From JANRIC01 sp033765345 (GTDB lineage: Bacteria; Bacteroidota; Bacteroidia; Cytophagales; Microscillaceae): a DNA stretch of 39,934 nt. The notes beneath the pieces are model-generated. The model saw only the letters and a list, made by a program, of their open reading frames with translations. It was not told the origin of the DNA and did not search any database. The stretch covers positions 1 to 39,934 of the forward strand of contig JANRIC010000169.1 of the NCBI GenBank assembly GCA_033765345.1, read 5' to 3'. Position numbers and translations under genes: made by a program. Positions 17,196 through 26,974 of this stretch are shown here, piece by piece; the first letter of the stretch is position 1, and the number at the start of each line of letters is the position of its first letter.

Positions 17196-20100
17196 TCAGG
17201 AGAATAGATCTAAAATATCTTTTTTGCTCATTTTTTTGAGGAATCCAGCCTCTACTTGAATAATATCTTTGGCAACTGCCTGCTTTTTTTCCTGAAGAGC
17301 CAGTATTTTCTCCTCGATGGTATCTTTACAGATTAATTTGTAAGAAAACACCTGTTTCTCCTGCCCAATGCGGTGGGTGCGATCAATGGCTTGTTGCTCT
17401 ACGGCGGGATTCCACCAGGGGTCGATCAAAAACACATAATTGGCTTCGGTAAGGTTCAAGCCGAACCCACCTGCTTTGAGACTGATCAGGAATACTTGTT
17501 TATCTTCATTTTCTTTAAAACCTTGGACAATTGCCTGGCGGTCGGTGCTTTCGCCGGTCAGATGGGAGTAATCTATGTTTCTGGTTTTGAGCTCCTCTGC
17601 TACCAAATCGAGCATGGTTTTAAAGAATGAAAAAACAAGTACTTTGTGTTTGTTGGAGGTAATCTCCTCAAGTTTGGAAATTAGGACTTCCATTTTGGCT
17701 GATTTATGGCTGAATCCGGCATTTTCTTCATTCAAAAGTGCTGGTGAATTGCATATTTGGCGAAGCTTGAGTAGTCCTTGTAGCACCTCAAAGCTGGATT
17801 GACTTGCATCTTCTTGAGACAGAGCTTCCATGATCTGATTGCGAAATTTATCCCGATAGTAGTCATAGATTTTGCGTTGTGAAGCGGGCATATCACAATA
17901 AATGATGGTCTCAATTTTTTCGGGTAATTCTTTGGCTACTTCTTCTTTTTTACGGCTCAAGATGAAGGGTTTGACAAGTTTACGCAATTTTTGAGCGGCA
18001 TTTTCATCTCTATCCCGGTCGATGAGATTGGCAAATTCATTTTTAAAATACTCCATACTACCCAGCATTCCCGGATTAAGAAAATCAAGCTGAGAATAAA
18101 GGTCAAACGTATTATTCTCGATGGGGGTACCCGTCATCACGAGGCGGTTTTTGGCTTTGAGCAATTTGACAGCTCTGGAAACTTTAGCAGTTGGGTTTTT
18201 GATCGCCTGTGATTCATCCAGGATGATGTAATGAAAAGGAATTTTACTCAATTTCTCAATATCAGACCTTACCAAGCCATAGGTACTGATGATAAGGTCG
18301 TATTTTTTATAGTTATCAAAGGCTTCTTCGCGCTCTTTGGTAGTATAATTCAGCACTTTAAAATCCGGGCAGAACTTTTGAATTTCATTGACCCAGTTGA
18401 ATACCAAAGAGCGAGGTACTACAATTAGATGTGTGGCTTTTTTATTTTTATTAGAAATATTTCTCAAGAAAGCCAGTACCTGCACCGTTTTCCCCAGGCC
18501 CATATCATCTGCCAGGCAGCCTCCCCAGCCGAATTCATCGAGGAAATTGAGCCAGTTATAACCTTCTTTTTGATAGTCGCGAAGTTGTGCCTGGAGATTA
18601 TTAGGGAGCTGTATATTTTTAATTTCCTTAAATTTTTTGAGGCGATCTCGTTTTTTGATGAGTTCTTCAAATATCTGATTGTTATCAATTTCGGCGTACA
18701 GTTCATCAATCAGATCATACTGAAAATTAGAAATTTTGATCTTATCACCAGAGGTTTTGCCCATTTTGAGTAGGGTACTGTATTTTTTCAGCCATTCTTC
18801 GGGGAGAATACCTATCGACCCATCATTCAATTTGACAAAATTTTGGTTATTCATCAGGGCTTTACGGATGTCGGCGAGCTTGACGATTTGCTCTCCAAAA
18901 GAAACCTGCATATCAATATCAAACCAATCAATCCCGCTGCCAGCTTTTAGTCTTACTTGGGGGCGATGAGGATTATAACGGATTTTACTCAGGTTTTTAA
19001 GCCCCAATACTTCATACGCTTGTTCCTGTAGTTTTTGGAACATCTCAAAAAACCAATTATTTTGCAAAACATCCTTGATTTTTAGGTAAAAATAAGTGTG
19101 TTGTTGTGTTGTAAATTCTGGGTGAAGCGATTGTAAAAACTTGCGTGTGGCATTTTCTTCGTCCTTATTTCTTTCAATAATCCTGATCTTATCGGTGTTT
19201 TCTTCCTGGATGATCAGGTGTTTGCCTTCGTCTAGTTCGGCTTCTTTAAATTCTTCTTCATCCAATTGATATACAAAGGCAGGGGTAAGCAAAAGATAAT
19301 CTTCTACTTCTTTGAGATACAGTTTTTTATGCAGAAATGCTTGCTGAGGGCTCAGATTCAGGTCTACACCCAGGGTTTTGATGGGGTATTTTTCCATCAA
19401 GGGTATCAGGAAATCACGCAGGAAGGGAGTCAGGTCATCTTGGCGTACACGAAAGTCTTTTTTATCATAAAAGAAAAAAAACGTTCGGGCATCTTGAGCA
19501 GAAAGTAAATAAAGATTTTGCTCTTTGAGGATAAGCCCATAGGCTATTTTTTCGGCTTTACTAGGGTAAAATTTTTTATTAGCTATTTTCAAATAAGGCT
19601 TAAGTACGTAATAATTATCTGATTTGCGTAGCTCAAAGCCTAATTGAGGCACTTCATCCTGTAAAACAACAGGGTTTAGCTCAGAAATGCTCAATTTCTC
19701 GGAATATGGATTCTGAACATAATTGGGGAATGTCTGAATAGACGAATAAACTTGAGAAATTTCCTGGAGTCCATAATAAAGATAATCCATCGTTATATCC
19801 AGGGGCGAGCTGTCATAAAGTTCAGGAAGGTTATATTTTTTGCGTATGGTGTAAAATTTGGTAGAATGGATTTTATCCAGCAGAAGATCATCTTGAGGAG
19901 AAAGCTCCATATATTGTCGGTATTCTGGTAGGACTCTTTTTAGAGGAGCACCCATTTCACCGTTTTTTTTCTCTTTCCCTTGCACCATATCTAGCGTGGT
20001 GGCGTATGTACGTGGATTAATTTGCCATAAAACGCCATTGATTTTGTCGTTTTTTTTAAGCAGAAAGTTGTTTTTGGCTTTGTATTGAATGAAAAAAGAA

Positions 20101-21020
20101 GCTTCATTCTTCCAATTGGCATACAAACTGAGCTTGGAAAGCCCTTTTTCTTTAGGCTTTATGGTGGGAGTCGGATACTCTATCTTCACGGTAAAAAGAT
20201 TCTGCCAATTGTCATCTTGGTATCTAAAACCGTATTCCTGTAGGGCTTTGTCAATGGTTTTGCTATGGTCTCTAAGTATAAATACCAGATCTTGGATACT
20301 TTGGTGATTTTGCCCCAGTTTGTAGAGGGCAGCGTACCGATGTCGGCAAATCTTTTGAGAATTATTATTGCAGGAGCATTTGCTAATCAATTTATTTTCG
20401 GAGCTGAGTGTGATTTCTACCTCATACTTTTTGTGTTTCTCAGGCACACTAGCCCGCAGTGTATTGCCCTCTACTTTAAATTCTACTATACCCCAGATCA
20501 GATTTTGTACCTGCCATTGGTCATAAGGGCCGATGTTAGACCACAAGTTTAGGTGATAGATTGATACCCGTTCCTGAGCATCTATGATTGATTCTGTTCT
20601 GGAATTTGGAGCTTTGGCTGTTGGATTTGGTTGGGGAGTTTTTGGCTTGGATTCTTTGACAGGGTTTTGAATAGAATTGGCAGCGTTGACATTTGCTTGA
20701 GAGATTTCTTGAAAGGGTTTACCGGTCTCAAGGTGTTCTTCAAGAGCCATCAGACTGGCTAAGGCGTGTTTGCAAGTCCCTTCGTCATAAGGGCAGGTAC
20801 ACTCCGTATAGAGGATATTCGGCTCGTCCAGATTGAAAATAGAAACCCTATATAATTCCCTGCTGCTTTGACTTTTTACCTGAAAAAAAGCCTGTACTTG
20901 TGATGTATCAAACTCTACAATCTTCACGGATTCATCCATAAAAATATCAAACGCACGATCGTATATGGGTGAATCTATAAATCTATCCATGAAAATTTCA
21001 ATGGCTCTGATGATATACAT
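17196..21020 (-). CDS. SNF2-family ATPase with two SWIM zinc fingers
   Basis: This 1274-residue protein has two N-terminal SWIM-type zinc motifs: C-T-C-P-YDEGT-CKH near residue 80 and C-S-C-NNNSQKI-CRH near residue 220. A long middle region of unclear fold follows. The C-terminal half is a complete SNF2 motor: Q-like motif QLRDYQKEGYNWL, Walker A DDMGLGKTVQ, motif Ia LIVVPRSLVFNW, motif II DESQ where DEAH/DEAQ is usual, motif III LVMTGTPIENN, then helicase C with LKAGGFGLNLTEANYV and the arginine-finger motif QAIDRTHRIGQ. Such bacterial HepA/SWIM-SNF2 proteins are presumed DNA translocases, with an unknown cellular role. An alternative start at Met11 (MDRFIDSP) is possible. It is not linked to obvious defence genes here. 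Confidence 0.93.
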   Translation of the reverse strand: MYIIRAIEIFMDRFIDSPIYDRAFDIFMDESVKIVEFDTSQVQAFFQVKSQSSRELYRVSIFNLDEPNILYTECTCPYDEGTCKHALASLMALEEHLETGKPFQEISQANVNAANSIQNPVKESKPKTPQPNPTAKAPNSRTESIIDAQERVSIYHLNLWSNIGPYDQWQVQNLIWGIVEFKVEGNTLRASVPEKHKKYEVEITLSSENKLISKCSCNNNSQKICRHRYAALYKLGQNHQSIQDLVFILRDHSKTIDKALQEYGFRYQDDNWQNLFTVKIEYPTPTIKPKEKGLSKLSLYANWKNEASFFIQYKAKNNFLLKKNDKINGVLWQINPRTYATTLDMVQGKEKKNGEMGAPLKRVLPEYRQYMELSPQDDLLLDKIHSTKFYTIRKKYNLPELYDSSPLDITMDYLYYGLQEISQVYSSIQTFPNYVQNPYSEKLSISELNPVVLQDEVPQLGFELRKSDNYYVLKPYLKIANKKFYPSKAEKIAYGLILKEQNLYLLSAQDARTFFFFYDKKDFRVRQDDLTPFLRDFLIPLMEKYPIKTLGVDLNLSPQQAFLHKKLYLKEVEDYLLLTPAFVYQLDEEEFKEAELDEGKHLIIQEENTDKIRIIERNKDEENATRKFLQSLHPEFTTQQHTYFYLKIKDVLQNNWFFEMFQKLQEQAYEVLGLKNLSKIRYNPHRPQVRLKAGSGIDWFDIDMQVSFGEQIVKLADIRKALMNNQNFVKLNDGSIGILPEEWLKKYSTLLKMGKTSGDKIKISNFQYDLIDELYAEIDNNQIFEELIKKRDRLKKFKEIKNIQLPNNLQAQLRDYQKEGYNWLNFLDEFGWGGCLADDMGLGKTVQVLAFLRNISNKNKKATHLIVVPRSLVFNWVNEIQKFCPDFKVLNYTTKEREEAFDNYKKYDLIISTYGLVRSDIEKLSKIPFHYIILDESQAIKNPTAKVSRAVKLLKAKNRLVMTGTPIENNTFDLYSQLDFLNPGMLGSMEYFKNEFANLIDRDRDENAAQKLRKLVKPFILSRKKEEVAKELPEKIETIIYCDMPASQRKIYDYYRDKFRNQIMEALSQEDASQSSFEVLQGLLKLRQICNSPALLNEENAGFSHKSAKMEVLISKLEEITSNKHKVLVFSFFKTMLDLVAEELKTRNIDYSHLTGESTDRQAIVQGFKENEDKQVFLISLKAGGFGLNLTEANYVFLIDPWWNPAVEQQAIDRTHRIGQEKQVFSYKLICKDTIEEKILALQEKKQAVAKDIIQVEAGFLKKMSKKDILDLFS

Positions 21021-21165
21021 AGACTTCTATGATAGAATTATTAATTCTTTAAATTTCTTACATTCGTGCTTAAATATCAAGTTTTTCGAGAAAGAGCAGA
21101 CTAAAAATTAATTTAAATTATAATTAATAAAGAAGTACTGTGATTTTTTTGGGATTTTAAGGACT

Positions 21166-22014
21166 CTAAATTTTTTGATTATAAATATTAGCGAGATAAA
21201 AAGCTTTTAATGCATCAATTTCTACGGGTTCGAAATCATTTTCAGGATTGGTTTCGGATTCGCCGAACAAGTCTTTATAATATACCAGTTGCCAGTTTCC
21301 TTCTTGATCTTCACGCAGAGCACTCAGCGATTCTACCCAATCACCCGAATTCATGTACAGAATATCGCCCAATTTTTTATAGGCGGGTTTGTGGGTATGT
21401 CCGCAGATAATTCCTTGGCAGCCTTTGATTCTGGCGAGTTCAGTCAGTTGTTTTTCGTAAGTAGATGCCGGAGAAACGGCCGATTTCACCCTCGTTTTGA
21501 TGTATTGAGAAAAAGAATAAGGCGGCTTACCCAAGCGTTTGCGGTAAGCGTTGTAAATTTTATTGAGCCAGAGTAAAAAAGTATAACCGATGGAACCCAG
21601 CTTGGCGATCCATTTCAGGTGGGAGGTCACCGAGTCAAAGATGTCGCCGTGAACCACATAATATTTTTTACCCATACTTTCGTGGATATAATCCATTTGT
21701 AAAGAAAAGTTGCCGATGGTAAGCGGAAGGATATTATCCAAAAAATCGTCGTGATTTCCGTGCAGATAAACGACCTTGGTTTGATGCTCTTCAATCATTT
21801 TAAGTACTGCCTTAAAAAAGCGGGTATGTTTGACCTTCCAACTGCCGTATTTTTTCAGCTCCCAGCCATCAATAATATCTCCGTTTAAAATAAGCGTATC
21901 ACAGGTATATTGGCACAAAAAACGCACTATCTCGTTTGCCTTAGACCCAGCAGTGCCCAGATGGACATCCGAAATAATTATGGTTTTAAAATGATTGGAT
22001 TCGGAGCTTTGCAT
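21166..22014 (-). CDS. LpxH-like UDP-2,3-diacylglucosamine diphosphatase / metallophosphoesterase
   Basis: This 282-residue calcineurin-type phosphoesterase has the full set of metal-binding motifs: ISDVHLG, LNGDIIDGWE, LHGNHDD, VVHGDIFD and ICGHTHKP, followed by YMNSGDWVESLSAL. The family includes LpxH, which hydrolyses UDP-2,3-diacylglucosamine in lipid A synthesis. This longer subgroup, with an extra helical section (about 135-195), is often annotated that way without proof of substrate. It is divergent from recN with about 210 bp between starts and is not next to other lpx genes. The fold is confident; the substrate is moderately so. Confidence 0.87.
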   Translation of the reverse strand: MQSSESNHFKTIIISDVHLGTAGSKANEIVRFLCQYTCDTLILNGDIIDGWELKKYGSWKVKHTRFFKAVLKMIEEHQTKVVYLHGNHDDFLDNILPLTIGNFSLQMDYIHESMGKKYYVVHGDIFDSVTSHLKWIAKLGSIGYTFLLWLNKIYNAYRKRLGKPPYSFSQYIKTRVKSAVSPASTYEKQLTELARIKGCQGIICGHTHKPAYKKLGDILYMNSGDWVESLSALREDQEGNWQLVYYKDLFGESETNPENDFEPVEIDALKAFYLANIYNQKI

Positions 22015-22227
22015 AATAATTCAATTAAATCGATTTATTTTTGACGAAAATTTTGATCTGACTTCTCGGAAAAATAATCTTTTTACGGTTTTAAAGTTAG
22101 TGAAAAATCGAAAAATAAACCAAGAATCCTGTATATTTACCCACATGAAAGGATTCAAAAACAGATAAATATTCAGGGAATGTACATTTTCCCTGATCAT
22201 AGACATATTTTTGAAAACATTGACAAT

Positions 22228-23883
22228 ATGCTTACTGACTTATTGATAAAGAACTACGCGCTCATTGAGCAACTAAAAATGAAACCCCACGAATCCTTAA
22301 ATATTATTACTGGGGAAACTGGGGCAGGTAAATCCATTATGCTGGGAGCCATTGGGCTTTTACTGGGCAATAGAGCTGATCTGAGGGTACTCTTTAACAC
22401 CGAAGAAAAGTGTGTGGTCGAAGGATCGTTTTTGATCTGGTCATATAACTTACAGGACTTATTTGCCCAGCTTGAACTCGATTATGAAGACCATACCACC
22501 ATCCGCAGGGAAATCAGCCCCGGCGGCAAATCAAGGGCTTTTATCAATGATACCCCGGTTACGCTGGAAGTACTTAAAAAAGTAGGTAATTATCTCATTG
22601 ATGTACATTCTCAGCACGATAATCTGCTTTTGGGCGATAACCTGTATCAGCTTCACGTCGTGGATATTTTTGCGGCCAACAAAGCTCTTTTAGAAGATTA
22701 TCAAAAAACCTATCGCGAATTCTCCAAAATCAAAAGCCAATACCAAAAGCTTCAGGATGAATTCGGAAGTTTTCAGAAGGAGTTTGAATACAATAATTTT
22801 CTACTACAGGAATTACTCAGAGCCAATTTTCAACCAGATGAACAAGACGAACTCGAAGCGGAACTCAAGCTGTTGGAAAGCTCCGAAGAAGTGAAAATTA
22901 AACTAAACCAAGTCGTGGATTTTCTTTCCAGAGCTGACAATGCTGCCAATGACGAGCTCCGAGTCATGGTTAATGCCCTGGGCAGTATCTCGGATCTTTC
23001 TCCTAAGTTTGAAGAGCTTCGCCAACGCCTCGAAAGTGCTATGATTGAACTACAAGACATTGCCGCCGAACTAGAGCGTGAAGAAGAAATGGTAGAGTTT
23101 AACCCTGAAAGGATTGAGACCGTTTCTGGTAGATTAAGCCTGCTTTATAATCTCCAGCAAAAACATCAGGCGACTGATGTTGCAGATTTGCTCAAAATTC
23201 AAGAAGCACTAGACCATAAAGTGAGCAAAGTAGTCAATTTTGACGAAGAAATCAGCCGGGTGAAAGCTGCTCTGGATCAAAAACAACAGCAACTCACGCA
23301 AAAAGCCACCCTACTGTCCGAATCAAGAGCCAGTGTAATTCCTCAGATAGAACAAGAATTGAAGGGTTTGTTGGCAGAATTGGGAATGCCTAACGGTACC
23401 ATAAAAATCACTCAAGAGCAGATAGAACCTACAGCAGAAGGACTGGATTTGATCAATTTTCTTTTTAGTGCCAACAAAGGGGTAGAGCCTCAAGAAATCA
23501 GCCGTGTAGCCTCTGGGGGCGAATTCTCAAGATTGATGCTTTCTATAAAGTATATCTTGGCAGGAAAAACTTCTCTGCCTACGATTGTTTTTGATGAGAT
23601 TGATACGGGAATATCCGGCGAAATTGCCGTAAAAATGGGGACTATGTTTAAAACAATGGCTCAAAAGCACCAAATTATTGCCATTAGCCACTTACACCAG
23701 ATTGCTGCCAAAGGAAATCATCATTATTTTGTATTCAAAGATGATTCTAAGGAAAGAACCATCAGCCGTATTCGTCAACTGAGTGATGAGGAGCGTGTCT
23801 ATGAAATTGCTCAAATGATTAGCGGTTCTAAACCTTCTGAAAGTGCTATCCTCAGTGCCAAAGAAATGCTGGAAATGAATTGA
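22228..23883 (+). CDS. recN: DNA repair ATPase RecN
   Basis: This SMC-like repair ATPase acts in double-strand break repair. I chose the ATG at 22228 (MLTDLLIKNYALIEQL), where RecN proteins normally begin, over an in-frame ATG at 22180 that adds 16 untypical residues. The result is 551 residues, the usual RecN length. Walker A is GETGAGKS. Coiled-coil arms occupy about 150-350. The C-terminal lobe has signature RVASGGEFSRLMLSIK and Walker B TIVFDEIDTGISGE, followed by ISHLHQIAAKGNHHYFVFK. Its 3' end overlaps the convergent small membrane gene by 32 bp. Confidence 0.95.
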   Translation: MLTDLLIKNYALIEQLKMKPHESLNIITGETGAGKSIMLGAIGLLLGNRADLRVLFNTEEKCVVEGSFLIWSYNLQDLFAQLELDYEDHTTIRREISPGGKSRAFINDTPVTLEVLKKVGNYLIDVHSQHDNLLLGDNLYQLHVVDIFAANKALLEDYQKTYREFSKIKSQYQKLQDEFGSFQKEFEYNNFLLQELLRANFQPDEQDELEAELKLLESSEEVKIKLNQVVDFLSRADNAANDELRVMVNALGSISDLSPKFEELRQRLESAMIELQDIAAELEREEEMVEFNPERIETVSGRLSLLYNLQQKHQATDVADLLKIQEALDHKVSKVVNFDEEISRVKAALDQKQQQLTQKATLLSESRASVIPQIEQELKGLLAELGMPNGTIKITQEQIEPTAEGLDLINFLFSANKGVEPQEISRVASGGEFSRLMLSIKYILAGKTSLPTIVFDEIDTGISGEIAVKMGTMFKTMAQKHQIIAISHLHQIAAKGNHHYFVFKDDSKERTISRIRQLSDEERVYEIAQMISGSKPSESAILSAKEMLEMN

Positions 23884-24085
23884 GGGCTTTGCCTGTTTGT
23901 GTTTCCTTGGCAGGCATCACTTTTTTATACGATAGATTTGAGGCCTTCTCAATAGGAATTGTTTTGGGGTGCTCCGAAATGTGCTGCGGGGCTTGATTTT
24001 CTTTGCTATAGGCCTGAACGACCAGAATAAAAAACAAAATGGTGTAAATAATCAGATAATACCTGAGGTCTTTGAATTGTTGCAT
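23852..24085 (-). CDS. Small single-pass membrane protein
   Basis: From the ATG at 24085 this encodes 77 residues; a TTG at 24109 would add eight. A short basic N-terminus (MQQFKDLR) leads into one transmembrane helix (YYLIIYTILFFILVVQAY) and a polar tail of about 50 residues. The layout and the local composition suggest a real gene, but the 32-bp overlap with the 3' end of recN and the absence of any known family keep confidence modest. Confidence 0.4.
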   Translation of the reverse strand: MQQFKDLRYYLIIYTILFFILVVQAYSKENQAPQHISEHPKTIPIEKASNLSYKKVMPAKETQTGKALNSFPAFLWH

Positions 24086-24924
24086 GAGTTTATTTATAGT
24101 ATCTTCCAATAACCAGACTATACTTCTTTAGAAGTATTTTGAGCTGAAAAGTTTAAATCTCGATGCAAGCAAATTCAATAATAAATCAAAATGGTTGTAA
24201 AATGCTGATTATCAGTATTCAAACTGATGTTAATGGGCTGTTAATCTTAAATAATGACCAAAGCAGGTATATTTTTTCGGCTTGTTAATTGACCTAATAT
24301 ACACAAAAAGCTCTCCATCTTTTTGAAAATACCTTTTTGGAAATCAGCATTTAATCATAAAACCTTACAAGGTTTATTCTAAGTCTATTTTTTTTAAAAA
24401 GGTAGATTTATCCTGTATTGCATTGTCGGAGAAGGTCTATAAACTATAAAAAAAGAAAAACGCCTTGTTAGGTTTTTTAAGTTTTGGCAGTTAATGCTTG
24501 TAGGATACAAAATATGGAGAAAATCATACAACCCTCAAAGAAAATTTGTGTAAAGAACAGAAAAGCATAAAAAAAGGAAAAAAAATAAAAAAAGATTAAT
24601 CACCGACTAAGGAAAAGGTCTTGATATTCTTATATTTTCACAACGCATAGCAAGAACAATTTGTCAGTGATGAATCCCTTTAAACCTTGTTCAATATTGC
24701 ATCTTACAACGCAATTAGTTATTCTTACCTACAGTTGAAGATTTCTATAATCAAGTTTCAAAAATATTTTTTAGCATAAAAACTTTTCTTGAAAAAAAAG
24801 TGCTGATAACATTTGTAGCCGAAAATGCTTGTATTATTCCAAATAATAAATGTACTTTTTTTAGAAAGTAGGGACTCCTTCGGGGTCATTCCAAAGTGCT
24901 GATTATCTGGAAAAAACTTTAGAT
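24086..24924. other. 839-bp AT-rich desert with small hairpins
   Basis: No credible reading frame or known RNA is visible. Small features: AAACCTTACAAGGTTT (near 24360) is a short dyad; TGCTGATTATC occurs near 24202 and again near 24898; and a GACTCC-ttc-GGGGTC imperfect hairpin lies near 24870, about 50 bp past the psd stop on the minus strand. That hairpin lacks a following T-run in the psd direction. The length is striking beside tightly packed operons and could hide a small RNA that cannot be recognised by eye. Confidence 0.4.
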
Positions 24925-25584
24925 TTAGCTTGTCAGCTCGGCAAGAATTGTTTCTCCGCCCTTCACGTGATCGCCTAATTTAATTTTTACGTGGGCATCA
25001 TTGGGGATAAAAATATCTACCCTTGAGCCAAATTTGATAAAGCCAAACTCCTTTCCTTGCACTACGTTTTGCCCCTCACTGACATAATACCGGATACGGC
25101 GAGCCATCGCACCCGCAATTTGCCTCATGACAATTTCGATCCCTTGATGAAGTTGGATGACAAAAGTGGCTCTTTCGTTTTCGGTACTGGATTTGGGATG
25201 CCAAGCCACCAGAAATTTGCCGGGATGATATTTCATGTAGGTGATTTTTCCGCTGGCAGGCAAGCGATTGATATGTACATCAAGAGGTGACATAAAAATG
25301 GATATTTGCCTACACGATTTATTTAAATATTCCTGCTCGATGGTTTCCTCGATGACGACCACCTTTCCGTCAGCTGGTGAGAGGATATAATCAGGATGCA
25401 AAGGCGGATAGCGGCGAGGATCTCGAAAAAATTGCACAATCAACAATAGAAAAATCGCTCCTGCAACAATTAATGAAGTATCCACTAGGCTGTTGAGGAA
25501 AACAAAATGAAATAGTACGATCACTACCCAAACAAAGAGGATAGCGACCGCAATGATCAAATAACCTTCTCTATGAATTTTCAT
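24925..25584 (-). CDS. psd: Phosphatidylserine decarboxylase family protein
   Basis: I start this at the ATG at 25584 (MKIHREGYLIIAVAI), which gives 219 residues. A longer frame would overlap the upstream dehydrogenase gene by 44 bp. Two hydrophobic segments (about 8-50) are followed by the decarboxylase domain: YILSPADGKVV, FMSPLDVHINRLPASGKI, KYHPGKF. The C-terminal processing site FIKFGSRVDIFIP has the Gly-Ser pair where self-cleavage turns Ser into the pyruvoyl cofactor. It is the short form (about 215 residues) found in many bacteria. It makes phosphatidylethanolamine from phosphatidylserine. It lies 22 bp after the glutamate dehydrogenase gene and shares a run with cdsA, whose CDP-diacylglycerol product feeds the same pathway. 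Confidence 0.93.
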   Translation of the reverse strand: MKIHREGYLIIAVAILFVWVVIVLFHFVFLNSLVDTSLIVAGAIFLLLIVQFFRDPRRYPPLHPDYILSPADGKVVVIEETIEQEYLNKSCRQISIFMSPLDVHINRLPASGKITYMKYHPGKFLVAWHPKSSTENERATFVIQLHQGIEIVMRQIAGAMARRIRYYVSEGQNVVQGKEFGFIKFGSRVDIFIPNDAHVKIKLGDHVKGGETILAELTS

Positions 25585-25606
25585 TTTTAATATAGGAAAA
25601 CTTTGT

Positions 25607-26881
25607 TTAATATCCTCCACGGAATTTGTAAGTCTGTGCCACTTTATCAATAGCTACAATATAAGCTGCTATACGCATAGGTACTTTGTATTGGAGAGAG
25701 GCATGATAAACACGATCAAAAGCATCTTTCATAATGCGGTCACTACGTCGCTCAATGCGTTCCTGTGTCCATTTATAACCCAGACGATTTTGCACCCACT
25801 CGAAATAAGATACAGTCACCCCTCCGGCATTGGCCAAAATATCGGGTACAGCCAAAATGCCTTTTTCATTGATGATTTTATCGGCAACTGCGGCTGTGGG
25901 TCCATTAGCCCCTTCCACGATCATTTTTGCTTTGATTTGGTGTGCGTTTTCCTCTACGATTACGTCTTCTTTGGCAGCAGGCACCAAGATGTCTACATCC
26001 AGCGTAAGCAAGTCTGCGTGTGGAATCAGTTCGGCACCGTCAAATCCTTCCAAACGACGATTGTTCTTATCAGAATATTCAATGGCTTTGTCTACATCAA
26101 TGCCTTTTGCGTTGTAATAAGCGCCTGACATATCGCTGATAGCCACGATATTCACTCCGCGATCGTGGATCAGCCTGGCTGCGTGTGAGCCTACATTTCC
26201 AAACCCCTGAACGGCACAAGTAGCTTTGTAAGGATTGATGCGTAGTTTTTCCATACCTGCCAGAGCACAAACCATCACCCCTCGCCCTGTGGCTTCTACA
26301 CGACCTACCGAACCACCCAATACCAGTGGTTTTCCGGTCACTACGGCATTGACAGTCATCCCCTTGGCTTTGGAGTATTCGTCCATAAGCCAGGCCATTT
26401 CACGAGGGCCAGTACCCATATCCGGTGCAGGAATGTCGCGGTCAGGTCCGAATACATCCAGCATGGCATTGGTGTATCGGCGCATGAGGCGTTCTAGCTC
26501 ACCCGGCGACATGGTGTAAGGGTCACAGGCAACTCCTCCTTTGGCACCACCATAAGGAATATCTACTACGGCACATTTCCAGGTCATCCAGGCAGCAAGT
26601 GCTTGTACTTCGTTGAGGTGTACATCCGGGGCAAAACGAATACCTCCTTTAGAAGGCCCTAAAATATTGGAATGAACAACCCTATAGCCAGTGAATACTT
26701 GAATTTTTCCATTATCCATTGTGATAGGAAGACCAACCGTAACTTCTTTTACAGGAATTTTGAGGATATTGTACATCTCGTCATTGATACCTAGTATGTT
26801 GGCTGCAACATCAAAACGAGACATCATCGATTCAAAAGGATTTTCTTTGTCTTTTATGGGAGCGGGTTCTAAATATGCCAT
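25607..26881 (-). CDS. gdhA: Glutamate dehydrogenase (Glu/Leu/Phe/Val family)
   Basis: This 424-residue enzyme of about the standard length catalyses reversible oxidative deamination of glutamate to 2-oxoglutarate. The substrate domain has GGIRFAPDV, the catalytic Lys region VDIPYGGAKGGVACDP and ALAAWMTWKCAVV. The dinucleotide domain has AVQGFGNVGSHAARLI followed by ISDMSGAYY, and ends with NAGGVTVSYFEWVQNR. The Asp at the end of the second Rossmann strand suggests NAD preference, but that is inference. The gene sits between cdsA (93 bp upstream) and psd (22 bp downstream), an unrelated function inside a lipid operon. A TAATTTTG -7-like box on the minus strand at 26944-26937 suggests its own promoter. 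Confidence 0.94.
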   Translation of the reverse strand: MAYLEPAPIKDKENPFESMMSRFDVAANILGINDEMYNILKIPVKEVTVGLPITMDNGKIQVFTGYRVVHSNILGPSKGGIRFAPDVHLNEVQALAAWMTWKCAVVDIPYGGAKGGVACDPYTMSPGELERLMRRYTNAMLDVFGPDRDIPAPDMGTGPREMAWLMDEYSKAKGMTVNAVVTGKPLVLGGSVGRVEATGRGVMVCALAGMEKLRINPYKATCAVQGFGNVGSHAARLIHDRGVNIVAISDMSGAYYNAKGIDVDKAIEYSDKNNRRLEGFDGAELIPHADLLTLDVDILVPAAKEDVIVEENAHQIKAKMIVEGANGPTAAVADKIINEKGILAVPDILANAGGVTVSYFEWVQNRLGYKWTQERIERRSDRIMKDAFDRVYHASLQYKVPMRIAAYIVAIDKVAQTYKFRGGY

Positions 26882-26974
26882 ATCTTTATGAAAACTTAGG
26901 TGAATTAGTTTTAAGTAAATTAAATCATTTAACGTTCAAAATTAGTATTTTGATAATTAGAAATAGAATTTTGT

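Noticed and set aside
21220..21240. GGGTTCGAAATC string resembling a tRNA T-loop
   Set aside because: It lies within the coding sequence of the phosphoesterase and no cloverleaf can be drawn around it.
22180..22227. Longer recN start at the upstream ATG
   Set aside because: The 16 extra residues do not fit the RecN N-terminus, which begins at MLTDLLIKNYALIEQL.
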